A DNA stretch of 43,571 nt from a virus. The first letter of the stretch is position 1; each line of letters begins with the position of its first letter. The stretch is from positions 1 to 43,571 of IMG/VR virus record IMGVR_UViG_3300029624_000180; one strand, 5' to 3'. The notes below the pieces were generated by a model. It searched no databases. It was given only the letters and a program-made list of their open reading frames with translations, and was not told where the DNA came from. Positions 16,569-23,902 of the stretch are shown here, in pieces. Both the position numbers and the translations under genes were made by a program.

Positions 16569-17123
16569 ATGCGCAATATTACGACTGATTTTAAAAACGC
16601 AGCCATCGCGGACGTTGTCTATCCCAGATGGTTTGCCGAAATGGAATTTGATTCCGGGACGCTTCGGCTCTGGACCGGCACGGGCGAGATTTCCTGGAAC
16701 GGTGAAGACTGGACCGGGGCAGGCAGTCTTTTGAATATTTCCCTGCCGGAAGAAACGCAGGATCTGACTGCCGGATCATTGACCGGCACTCTGGTCAATG
16801 TTCCGGATATCCGTTCCCTGGCCCTGAATCAGGATTTTTCCGGCCGTCCGGTACGGGTCTGGCTGGCGCTTTTAAATGCGGATCATACCGTGATTTCAGA
16901 TCCGGTTCAGGCCTTTTCCGGCAAGATGGATACCATGCCCGTCAATATGGATCCGCAAAAACCGGTTATTCAGCTTACGGCCGAGAGCGATCTTGCGCTT
17001 TTATCAAAGGCCTCGCTCCGGCGCTGTACGCACGAAGACCAGCAACTCGACTATCCGGGAGATATGTTTTTTGAATTCGTTGATCAAATGCAGGATCGCT
17101 CCATCCCCTGGGGCACAGATTAA
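16569..17123 (+). CDS. Baseplate hub-like tail protein (DUF2163-like)
   Basis: This 184-residue protein reads YPRWFAEMEFDSGTLRLWTG and GEDWTGAGSLLNIS at the start and VQAFSGKMDTMPV later, resembling the DUF2163-type hub proteins that precede an NlpC/P60-like peptidase gene. It is shorter than the RcGTA hub protein and ends soon after the LRRCTHEDQQ segment. It would form part of the tail-tip ring around the tape measure C-terminus. Confidence 0.72.
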   Translation: MRNITTDFKNAAIADVVYPRWFAEMEFDSGTLRLWTGTGEISWNGEDWTGAGSLLNISLPEETQDLTAGSLTGTLVNVPDIRSLALNQDFSGRPVRVWLALLNADHTVISDPVQAFSGKMDTMPVNMDPQKPVIQLTAESDLALLSKASLRRCTHEDQQLDYPGDMFFEFVDQMQDRSIPWGTD

Positions 17124-17137
17124 TCAAAGGCCAGATC

Positions 17138-17572
17138 ATGACCCAACTGACAAAAGCCCCCCGCCTGGAAGACTGGGCGGAAAGGCTGGATGTTTTCTTT
17201 GCCGAGAACCTCACCCGCCCGTTTCAGCGCGGTCAATGGGATTGTGCCCTCTTTGCGGCCGAAGCTTACAAGGTGATGACAGCAGCAGATCCGGGTGAGA
17301 TTTTTCGCGGGTTTTATGATGATGCCGGCGGGGCGCAGGATATCCTAACCGAAAACGGGTTCGGCTCCCTGGACCAGGTTGTGACGGATCTGTTAGGTCC
17401 GCCGCTTGAAAGCTGGCGCAAGGCGCAGCGCGGAGACGGTGTTTTATTCGAGACGTCTGAAGGCGAAGCCCTGGGCATTGTCGATCTGAGCGGAAAATAT
17501 TTTATGGCGGTGACACAGGACGGTCTGACCCGTTTTCCGATCAGGGCGGCCAAGAAAGCCTGGAGAGTTTAA
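17138..17572 (+). CDS. DUF6950 family tail peptidase-like protein
   Basis: This 144-residue protein carries QWDCALFAAEAYKVMT with a cysteine where NlpC/P60 enzymes have their nucleophile. It then has FRGFYDDAGGAQDIL and a C-terminal RGDGVLF, ALGIVDLSGKYFMAV and AWRV pattern, all typical of DUF6950. Such small proteins replace the NlpC/P60 tail hydrolase in many phages of alphaproteobacteria. The second catalytic residue, usually His, is not clearly visible in the strand IVDLSGKYF, so activity is uncertain. Confidence 0.75.
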   Translation: MTQLTKAPRLEDWAERLDVFFAENLTRPFQRGQWDCALFAAEAYKVMTAADPGEIFRGFYDDAGGAQDILTENGFGSLDQVVTDLLGPPLESWRKAQRGDGVLFETSEGEALGIVDLSGKYFMAVTQDGLTRFPIRAAKKAWRV

Positions 17573-17573
17573 C

Positions 17574-19769
17574 ATGCCGGCAGCCATTCCTGCTATTGCT
17601 GCGGCTGCAACTGCCGCGGTATCCGGTACGACGATTTTCGGACTGGGTATTGCCGCCAGTTCGGCCTTAATCGGGGTTTCAAGTTTTGCCCTCAATACCC
17701 TTCAGGGATCGCTGCAGTCAAAGCCGAAATCAACCAATCTGGCCCCGTTTGCCGCCAAGTCGTCCAACCGGACCGTACAGATCCGGCAGCCGATCACTTA
17801 CCGCCGGTATGTTTACGGGGAACTGAGATTATCCGGTCCCCTGATTTTCGGTGCCAGTACGCAAAGCAATAAATTTCTGCATCTGGTGATCCGGCTGGCC
17901 GATCATGAAGTCGAGGCCATCGATGAAGTCTGGCTGAATGATGACGTCATCCCGGATGATTATCTGGATGCAGATGGAAATGTCACGACAGGCAAATATG
18001 CCGGCCGGGTGCGGATCCGCAAACATCTGGGCGGAGACGGACAGACAGCCGATGACAAGCTGGTTCTGGAAGTGCCCGAATGGACGTCTGCACACCGGGG
18101 CCGCGGCGTTGCCTATATTTATGTCCGGCTTCAGTTTAACCGGAAAAAGTTTCCAACCGGCACGCCGAATATTTCGGCTGTGGTCCGGGGTAAAAAACTG
18201 TTTGATCCGCGGACCGGAAGCACGGTTTACAGCCCCAACCCGGCCCTGATGGTCAGGGACTGGTTCACGGACACGAAGCTGGGCCTGAAGGCGTCGACCG
18301 GATCCGTGGATGATGACGATATTACATCCGCGGCCAATACGGCCGAAGAAATTGTTACGACCCAGAACGCGGATACGGATGTTGACAGCGTCTCGGCGGG
18401 CGACGATACGCTGACACTGGATGGGGATCTTCTCACCCTGCAGCGCGGAGACCGCGTCCAGATTGTCACGACAGGCACCGCGCCCGGCGGCCTGGCCACA
18501 TCAACAGATTATTATGTTATCCCCTGGCAGTGGGGTGGAACACCAAGAATAAAGCTAGCCACGTCTTTGGATAACGCGGTTGCCGGCACGGCAATTAATA
18601 TCACCGGGTCCGGCACAGGCGACCATACAGTCCGCAAAACCGGAGAGCCCCGCTATTTCGCCGCCGGATCAAGCGATGCCGAAGAACTTCGCGGCGATGC
18701 GCTTCGCGATATCGCCTCAGGCATGGGCGGAGCCGTTATTCATACCGGCGGGACATGGTCGGTATCGGCCGCAAGCTATCAAAGCCCGTCTGAAACCATA
18801 GATGAAAGCACCGCGCGCAAGGCGATTACAGTCGATCCAAGGCGCACCCGCCTTGAAAGGTTTAATACGGTAAAAGGCGTGTATGTCAGTCCGCTGAACA
18901 GCTGGCAGCCAAGCGATTATCCGGCCTGGCAGAAAGCATCTTATGTCACGGCGGATAATAATGAAGTCCTGGAAACGGATCTGGATCTGCCCTATACGCC
19001 GCGGCCACATACGGCGCAAAGACTGGCCAGTATCGCGCTTGAAAAAAACAGGCGGGAAATCAGGGTGGATTACCCGTGCAAGCTTCATGCGCTTCAGTTT
19101 AAACCCACGGATACGCTTTATGTCGACAACACCGATGCCGGGTTTTCCAGCAAGGTTTTTGAAGTCGGCAACTGGCGTCTCAGTGTTGAAGATACCGGCG
19201 GCAAAGCCCCTGTCATCGGAGTTGATCTGGGTCTGAATGAAACGGACTCGGCTGTTTACAGCTGGTCATCTTCAGGTGAATCCGATGTGGCGCCGGCTCC
19301 GCGGACCAATCTGCCGAACGTATTTGATGTTGATGCGCCGGTCGGGCTAGCGGTCGATTCCATTCCGGTTGAAACCCTGGCCGGGGATACGACATTCCGC
19401 GTGGTTTTAAGTTGGGATGAACACCAGAATATCTTTGTTACCGAAGGCGGCAAGTTCGCCATTCAGTATAAGAAAAGCACAGACCTTACCTGGATCCCGG
19501 CAACCCCGGCTGACGGGGATGACACCCGCGCCGATGTGTTCACCGGCGAACTCGGGACGGTTTACGACATCCGGATCAAGGCGATCTCCAGACTTCTGGC
19601 GGATTCGGACTGGAACACGCTGAGCGGGTTTGTCGTCGGCACGGCTGGCGGTGTGTCCGCCACGCAGGACTGGGGAAGCTTCAGCGAAACCATCGGCACC
19701 ACCCAGGACTGGGGAAGTTTCAGCGAAACCATCGGCACCACCCAGGACTGGGGCGGATTTACCTCTTAA
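17574..19769 (+). CDS. Tail tip / host specificity protein (gpJ-like)
   Basis: This 731-residue protein opens with an Ala-rich hydrophobic N-terminus (residues 1-45) and then IRQPITYRRYVYGELRLSGP, a hallmark of phage tail proteins with a gpJ-like core. The central part (about 130-550) is beta-rich, and a fibronectin-type segment lies near 590-690 (FRVVLSWDEHQNIFVTEGGKFAIQ). The C-terminus has a 13-residue repeat. It probably forms the central tail tip. The very short C-terminus after the repeats suggests the host-binding part lies on the separate fibre and spike proteins. Confidence 0.82.
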   Translation: MPAAIPAIAAAATAAVSGTTIFGLGIAASSALIGVSSFALNTLQGSLQSKPKSTNLAPFAAKSSNRTVQIRQPITYRRYVYGELRLSGPLIFGASTQSNKFLHLVIRLADHEVEAIDEVWLNDDVIPDDYLDADGNVTTGKYAGRVRIRKHLGGDGQTADDKLVLEVPEWTSAHRGRGVAYIYVRLQFNRKKFPTGTPNISAVVRGKKLFDPRTGSTVYSPNPALMVRDWFTDTKLGLKASTGSVDDDDITSAANTAEEIVTTQNADTDVDSVSAGDDTLTLDGDLLTLQRGDRVQIVTTGTAPGGLATSTDYYVIPWQWGGTPRIKLATSLDNAVAGTAINITGSGTGDHTVRKTGEPRYFAAGSSDAEELRGDALRDIASGMGGAVIHTGGTWSVSAASYQSPSETIDESTARKAITVDPRRTRLERFNTVKGVYVSPLNSWQPSDYPAWQKASYVTADNNEVLETDLDLPYTPRPHTAQRLASIALEKNRREIRVDYPCKLHALQFKPTDTLYVDNTDAGFSSKVFEVGNWRLSVEDTGGKAPVIGVDLGLNETDSAVYSWSSSGESDVAPAPRTNLPNVFDVDAPVGLAVDSIPVETLAGDTTFRVVLSWDEHQNIFVTEGGKFAIQYKKSTDLTWIPATPADGDDTRADVFTGELGTVYDIRIKAISRLLADSDWNTLSGFVVGTAGGVSATQDWGSFSETIGTTQDWGSFSETIGTTQDWGGFTS
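19662..19758 (+). repeat. 39-bp tandem repeat at the end of the gpJ-like gene
   Basis: Two full 39-base units (19662-19700 and 19701-19739) and a partial third encode TQDWGSFSETIGT repeats. The units are nearly identical at the DNA level, so copy number could change by slippage without breaking the frame. Confidence 0.85.
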
Positions 19770-19784
19770 TCACACAGGCAAAAT

Positions 19785-21047
19785 ATGACAGCAACACAAA
19801 CACAAATCCGGGGTGATACGGCCACGGCCATGGATCTTGTCGTCCTGGCCGCCAGGGAACTCGGGATCGATACCACCAACTGGCGTCTGCGGGTTGGTGA
19901 CGGGTCCACGCAAGGCGGGCTGATCGTCCCTTTGGCCACAGATCTTCAGAAGCAAAGCTTTACTGCGGCGACAGCCGGCGGCACGGCCGATGCCCTGACG
20001 CTTGCGCTTGATCCGGTTCCGGCCGCCTGGACGACGAATATGACTTTGTCCTTCAAGGCAGCGTCTAACAATACCGGATCGGCCACCATTGCCATTACCG
20101 GTTTAACCGGCACCAAAACGCTGAAAAAGATCGTTTCCGGATCGATTACAGATCTGGAAGCCGATGATATCGTTCAGGACGGATGCTATATCGGCATTTA
20201 TAACGGAACCGATGTCATCATCGTTGGCGGGATTACCGGCGGCGGCTTGCAAAGTGTTTCGCAGGACGATATAAACACATCGACAGGGACTTTTAGTGAT
20301 AGCTTCAGCAACCCATATTGGAGCGGAAGCACCCAGGTGCTTTTCATACAAACTACCGGGATTAGTTTGCCCGGCGGGCAATATTCTTTAGGTATACAAT
20401 CGGATTGTAATAATGCCACGGTCGGCGGATTCTGGTACGGGACAGACAACAACTCATATTCATCTGAAGCGGTTGCATGGTTTATTAATTCTTCGACAGG
20501 TGGCTCAGAAACAATACAGGGAAGGCAAAGATATATCACCTCATCACCGCCCTTTGATCTAGGTGATGGAGCAGCGGGCGGTTTTATCTTTTTAAAGCTT
20601 GATAAGCAAGGCAACGTCAAACGCAGCTATGCCGCCGATGTCCCGCCATGGGGTTATAACGGTCCGACCGATATCCGAGGTAAAGAATGCCCCGTCACCG
20701 GCAAGAAATTTCGCAAGGTTATCAAAAAACGATCTCTGGAAGAATTTATGGACGGGGCATCCATTGAATATGAATACCAGGAAATTACGCAGGCGATCAA
20801 AAACGCCGATATGGGATTGTTGCCCCATCCTTTTGGCCGGGTTTCCCCAGATGAAACCGTTGTCATGCTCGACCCGATGGATGAGCGTCTGGCCAAACTG
20901 ATCAAATTGCAAAATGAGGACCCTGAGTATGATTTATCCCATATTCTTCATAGCGGGAAGATCTACACAGAAGATGAGCCGATGAAGCGTAAAGGTCCGC
21001 AAGGCGTCAAAATAACACCTCTCAGATATAAATATTCAGCGCGGTAA
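19785..21047 (+). CDS. Tail fibre protein
   Basis: This 420-residue protein starts with TQIRGDTATAMDLVVLAARELGIDTTNWRLRVGDG, like the N-terminal attachment domains of fibres and of Mtd-type tropism proteins. The middle is Gly/Thr-rich and beta-structured. From about residue 265 the composition changes to a charged, mixed domain containing ECPVTGKKF and DPMDERLAKLIKLQNEDPE. The region around 20280-20580 is richer in A and T and looks like an exchanged receptor-binding segment. No reverse transcriptase or template repeat is found, so it is not a diversity-generating system. Confidence 0.72.
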   Translation: MTATQTQIRGDTATAMDLVVLAARELGIDTTNWRLRVGDGSTQGGLIVPLATDLQKQSFTAATAGGTADALTLALDPVPAAWTTNMTLSFKAASNNTGSATIAITGLTGTKTLKKIVSGSITDLEADDIVQDGCYIGIYNGTDVIIVGGITGGGLQSVSQDDINTSTGTFSDSFSNPYWSGSTQVLFIQTTGISLPGGQYSLGIQSDCNNATVGGFWYGTDNNSYSSEAVAWFINSSTGGSETIQGRQRYITSSPPFDLGDGAAGGFIFLKLDKQGNVKRSYAADVPPWGYNGPTDIRGKECPVTGKKFRKVIKKRSLEEFMDGASIEYEYQEITQAIKNADMGLLPHPFGRVSPDETVVMLDPMDERLAKLIKLQNEDPEYDLSHILHSGKIYTEDEPMKRKGPQGVKITPLRYKYSAR

Positions 21048-21059
21048 AGGGGGATAGAA

Positions 21060-21332
21060 TTGTCTGATAAGAACGGGCAAAGAAAGCCATGGGTGCGCCT
21101 CAACCCGGATATCAATATCGGGGAACTGGTAACCATTACGATGATTATCGGGGCGATTGTCATCTGGGGATTGCGGCTCGAAGGACGTGTGGACTTAAAC
21201 CAGAATCAGATCAACACGCTGAAAGAACTTCGGGCCGAAGACCAGTCAGAATTGCGCGCCCGGTTCGACCGGATTGAACGCCTGATCCTCGATCTTGGGA
21301 ACAAGCTCGACCGCAAGGCCGATAAAGACTGA
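21060..21332 (+). CDS. Small membrane protein with coiled coil, lysis region
   Basis: This 90-residue protein starts at TTG 21060, preceded by the purine-rich AAAGGGGG. One membrane segment (LVTITMIIGAIVIWGL, about residues 23-38) is followed by a charged coiled coil that continues to the C-terminus (NQINTLKELRAEDQSELRAR). The arrangement resembles holin-accessory or inner-membrane spanin subunits. It leads the lysis cassette and ends one base before the endolysin-like gene. Confidence 0.68.
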   Translation: MSDKNGQRKPWVRLNPDINIGELVTITMIIGAIVIWGLRLEGRVDLNQNQINTLKELRAEDQSELRARFDRIERLILDLGNKLDRKADKD

Positions 21333-21333
21333 T

Positions 21334-21825
21334 ATGAATCTTTTACAGTTTCGCAATTACATTGTCCGTCCGTCTTTAACCCGGATCGGGGCCTGGTCTC
21401 TGGCGGCCGAACGTCTGGTTCTGGCCACGGCCCTGGCCGAAAGCCGTCTTGAATATATCGATCAGGTGGAATCGGCCCGGGGCGATCTTCTCCCCGGCCC
21501 GGCCGCCGGCGTGTTTCAAATGGAACGGGCTACACATGACGACATCTGGCAGCACTGGATTGCCTACCGGCCGCATATCGAACAAAGACTGCGCGGTCTG
21601 ATCATGCGGGATATGGATCTGTTCGACCAGCTTCGCGGCAATCTGTTTTATGCCGCGGCGATGTGCCGGATTTTTTACTTACGCTTTGCCGAACCTTTGC
21701 CGGATGAAAATGATCTGCGCGCCATGGGGGAATACTGGAAACGGTATTACAACACCTATCTGGGGGCAGGGACGGTCGACGGCTTTGTCAGCAAAGCGGC
21801 GGCGGTGATGGAACTTAAAACTTAA
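21334..21825 (+). CDS. Endolysin-like protein (lytic transglycosylase/lysozyme-like)
   Basis: This 163-residue protein reads YIVRPSLTRIGAWSLAAERL and then LATALAESRLEY, with Glu36 in the position of the catalytic glutamate of lysozyme-like folds. The conserved segment AGVFQMERATHDDIW follows, a pattern I associate with a family of endolysin-like proteins in alphaproteobacterial phages. The start at ATG 21334 directly follows the previous stop; an upstream TTG at 21295 is less likely. The position among holin and spanin-like genes supports cell wall cleavage. There is no signal peptide. Confidence 0.68.
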   Translation: MNLLQFRNYIVRPSLTRIGAWSLAAERLVLATALAESRLEYIDQVESARGDLLPGPAAGVFQMERATHDDIWQHWIAYRPHIEQRLRGLIMRDMDLFDQLRGNLFYAAAMCRIFYLRFAEPLPDENDLRAMGEYWKRYYNTYLGAGTVDGFVSKAAAVMELKT

Positions 21826-21837
21826 AGGAGAAAGAAA

Positions 21838-22011
21838 ATGTTTACGACTATCGACAAGGCGATTGTCGCCCTGATCGGGGCGATTGTCTATTTTCTGGCG
21901 GAATTTACGCCATTAGACCCCGGTTTTTTAAATGAAGAAACAGTCAAAAATATTGCCGCGGTTATAACGCCGGTTCTGGTCTGGCTCATTCCAAACAAGG
22001 AGAAAAAATAA
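21838..22011 (+). CDS. Small holin-like membrane protein
   Basis: This 57-residue gene has an excellent ribosome site (AAAGGAGAAAGAAA before the ATG). It encodes two hydrophobic segments, KAIVALIGAIVYFLAEF (about residues 7-23) and IAAVITPVLVWLIP (about 40-53), with a short acidic turn and a basic C-terminus (NKEKK). This is the form of a class II holin. The stop overlaps the next start by one base. Confidence 0.72.
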   Translation: MFTTIDKAIVALIGAIVYFLAEFTPLDPGFLNEETVKNIAAVITPVLVWLIPNKEKK

Positions 22012-22166
22012 TGCCTTTATTACCGATTTTTGTTGCCTTATTTGGCATTGGAAATGCCGTCACACCCTGCACCACCGGCACGGTGTATGACGATTACTGC
22101 CGTCAGAATCAGGCGGTCATCGCACCGCTTGATCAGGGCTGGTATGACGCCAATACCAACGATTAA
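22011..22166 (+). CDS. Small exported-type protein in the lysis cassette
   Basis: This 51-residue frame overlaps the holin-like stop (TAATG). The N-terminus LLPIFVALFGIGNA is hydrophobic like a short signal sequence, and two cysteines (positions 20 and 30) follow in a polar C-terminal part. No family is recognised. The coupling and the lack of another gene here support it being real. Confidence 0.5.
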   Translation: MPLLPIFVALFGIGNAVTPCTTGTVYDDYCRQNQAVIAPLDQGWYDANTND

Positions 22167-22191
22167 CCACCTTATACGCGCAGCCTGAAAA

Positions 22192-22428
22192 ATGGGTACT
22201 TTATGGACCATCGCCGGCGTCGTCGTGGCGGCCGCAGGCCTGGCTGCGCGTATCTTTTTCTATTTCAAGGGAAAGGAAGCCGAACGTGCCAGACAATATA
22301 AACAGACAAGCGAACAATATAAAAAAGAAGCGCAGCGTCTGGCCGGCCGTCCCCGCAGCCGCGATGATATTTCTCGCAGGCTGCACCGGTGGGCCGAGCG
22401 GGTTCGAAACCGTGAGGATGACACCTAG
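22192..22428 (+). CDS. Inner-membrane spanin-like protein (Rz-like)
   Basis: This 78-residue protein has one N-terminal membrane segment (LWTIAGVVVAAAGLAARIFFYF) followed by a highly charged helix (KGKEAERARQYKQTSEQYKK), the usual plan of an i-spanin, though shorter than lambda Rz. A second gene begins inside it in another frame and encodes a lipoprotein. That nested arrangement is the signature of Rz/Rz1 pairs. Its partner would be the 22286 product. Confidence 0.62.
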   Translation: MGTLWTIAGVVVAAAGLAARIFFYFKGKEAERARQYKQTSEQYKKEAQRLAGRPRSRDDISRRLHRWAERVRNREDDT

Positions 22429-22552
22429 TGCCGACTTCCTTTTCTGTCTTAAAGACGAATTTGACCGCCGCCATTACGGGCAATGCACCGATCAGGCGGT
22501 GGCCGATTACATTATCCAGAACGCCCCCGAAGAGATTTTAAAAGGAGACTGA
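22286..22552 (+). CDS. Outer-membrane spanin-like lipoprotein (Rz1-like), nested start
   Basis: This 88-residue protein starts at a GTG inside the 22192 gene in a different frame and overlaps it by 143 bases. Its N-terminus has KKKR, a hydrophobic stretch and a lipobox (FLAGC, Cys33), so it is a likely outer-membrane lipoprotein. The mature part of 56 residues is acidic and has two more cysteines; it is not proline-rich like classic Rz1. A short-start alternative at the ATG just before IFLAGC would lack a proper signal peptide. Confidence 0.6.
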   Translation: MPDNINRQANNIKKKRSVWPAVPAAAMIFLAGCTGGPSGFETVRMTPSADFLFCLKDEFDRRHYGQCTDQAVADYIIQNAPEEILKGD

Positions 22553-22556
22553 AAAA

Positions 22557-22913
22557 ATGAGTGATATTCGTTTTGGCATCATTGCCAAAGGCGCGGTTTT
22601 GCCGCCTCAAGAACCGGTTAAAAGTGATGCCCGTGAAATAGAGGCCGTTATTGTCCGTGTTGATCCGGAAAACGGCTATGACCATGAAGGCACGGATGAA
22701 CAGACTCCGCGGCCGTCCGAGCATGCTCTGGCTTTGGTGTCCTATCCGGGTGACATTCAAAAGCGCCACCAGTTTAAAACGGCCAAAGATCTTCTGACCA
22801 AGATCAGTGACTTTCTACAGCGACGGATCGGTTTTACCGATTTTCAGTTTGAGACCGTGCCCGATGTTATCAAACCAGGCACCACCATTAAAGCATTCAG
22901 GGAGACAGAATAA
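22557..22913 (+). CDS. Hypothetical phage protein
   Basis: This 118-residue soluble protein has a strong ribosome site (AAAAGGAGACTG). It has no signal or membrane segment and reads IEAVIVRVDPENGYDHEGTD and FLQRRIGFTDFQFETVP. I do not recognise a family. It starts the appendage block after lysis and overlaps the next gene by one base (TAATG), so it probably contributes to a virion appendage or its assembly. Confidence 0.6.
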   Translation: MSDIRFGIIAKGAVLPPQEPVKSDAREIEAVIVRVDPENGYDHEGTDEQTPRPSEHALALVSYPGDIQKRHQFKTAKDLLTKISDFLQRRIGFTDFQFETVPDVIKPGTTIKAFRETE

Positions 22914-23311
22914 TGACAATCAGCTACGCAGAAACCTTAAAAAATGCCCGGCTTGATGAAATCACATCGGCTATTGGCACAAGCGGCCTGCTCAGAATTT
23001 ATTCCGGATCGGTTCCAACAGATGCGGATACCTCACTTGCCGGCAATACACTTCTGGCGGAACTGGCCCTGTCCAGTTCTTTTGCCGGATCTGCTTCCTC
23101 TGCCCAGCTGACGGCCAATTCGATCAGCGATGACAGTTCGGCCGATGACACCGGCACAGCCACATTTTTCCGGCTGGTGACGTCAGGCGGGACATCCAAG
23201 GTGCAGGGAAGCGTCGGGACGTCAGGGGAAGATCTGAACCTGAACACCGCCTCAATCGTTGCAGGCGCACAGGTCAGCGTTTCCTCTATGGTCATCACTG
23301 CCGGAAACTAA
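22913..23311 (+). CDS. Conserved phage virion-region protein, beta-rich
   Basis: This 132-residue protein follows a pattern frequent in tail-appendage regions: NARLDEITSAIG, LLRIYSGSVPTDADT, NTLLAELALSSSFAG, TGTATFFRLVTSGGT and a final VSVSSMVITAG. It is Ser/Ala/Thr-rich and probably all-beta. Its role is unknown to me, but homologous patterns are common next to tail fibre genes. Confidence 0.65.
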   Translation: MTISYAETLKNARLDEITSAIGTSGLLRIYSGSVPTDADTSLAGNTLLAELALSSSFAGSASSAQLTANSISDDSSADDTGTATFFRLVTSGGTSKVQGSVGTSGEDLNLNTASIVAGAQVSVSSMVITAGN

Positions 23312-23317
23312 GCTGTC

Positions 23318-23902
23318 ATGATTATACAGCCGACAACCTTAATCGGCGGATACATGCGATGCGGTACGTCTATGATGTGCTGGGCTTTGCGTGAAGGCGG
23401 TATGGATGTAGCTTTTGCGGAAGAGAGAGAAAAATTAAACCGCAGGACCAGTGACGCTCAGTACAAAACCAATAAGGGCGGATTGTATGAGTTGACGCAA
23501 AAAGATTATATGGAACCGGGCTTTCCAAAGCAGTTTGAAGGTAAGGTAATCAAGGTTCTCAATATCGGTATAGCTCATGTCTGTCCGGGTAATTATAACT
23601 GCATTATCATGCGCCGGGACTGGGAAGAGGTCCGTCAGTCTCTTAACGCTGCAAAACTTAGAAAGATGCCTTGCGGTGAAGAAGAGTTTCAACACCGAAT
23701 GGATATTATTGTCGGCATAATGCAGCAACGTAAGGATGTCAGAGTAAAAGAGGTCTGGTATCGTGATGTTGTTGATGATCCGCTTGGTAAGTTCACAGAA
23801 CTGGCGGAATGGGGGCTTCCAATAGACCCTGAAAAAGCCGCTTCTGTGGTTGATCCGAGGCTTTGCAGGTCAAGAAAAGAGATATTGGTTCCGGGCGCAT
23901 GA
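23318..23902 (+). CDS. Sulfotransferase-like protein (second PAPS-type enzyme)
   Basis: This 194-residue protein begins with GGYMRCGTSMMCWALREGG (about residues 10-28), matching the P-loop-like 5'-phosphosulfate motif of sulfotransferases. A later strand, CIIMRRDWEEVRQSL (about 95-109), matches the 3'-phosphate motif with its Arg and Ser. It is compact and differs clearly from the 7928-8563 enzyme. It overlaps the next virion gene by ATGA, so sulfation is again coupled to production of an appendage. The substrate is unknown; a kinase-like P-loop is the alternative. Confidence 0.62.
   Translation: MIIQPTTLIGGYMRCGTSMMCWALREGGMDVAFAEEREKLNRRTSDAQYKTNKGGLYELTQKDYMEPGFPKQFEGKVIKVLNIGIAHVCPGNYNCIIMRRDWEEVRQSLNAAKLRKMPCGEEEFQHRMDIIVGIMQQRKDVRVKEVWYRDVVDDPLGKFTELAEWGLPIDPEKAASVVDPRLCRSRKEILVPGA

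Noticed and set aside
19785-21047. Diversity-generating retroelement acting on the Mtd-like fibre
   Set aside because: There is no reverse transcriptase, no template repeat and no C-type lectin end.
23863-23898. Upstream start of the large repeat protein
   Set aside because: These 12 codons lie inside the sulfotransferase-like gene; the ATGA overlap at 23899 is the better start.
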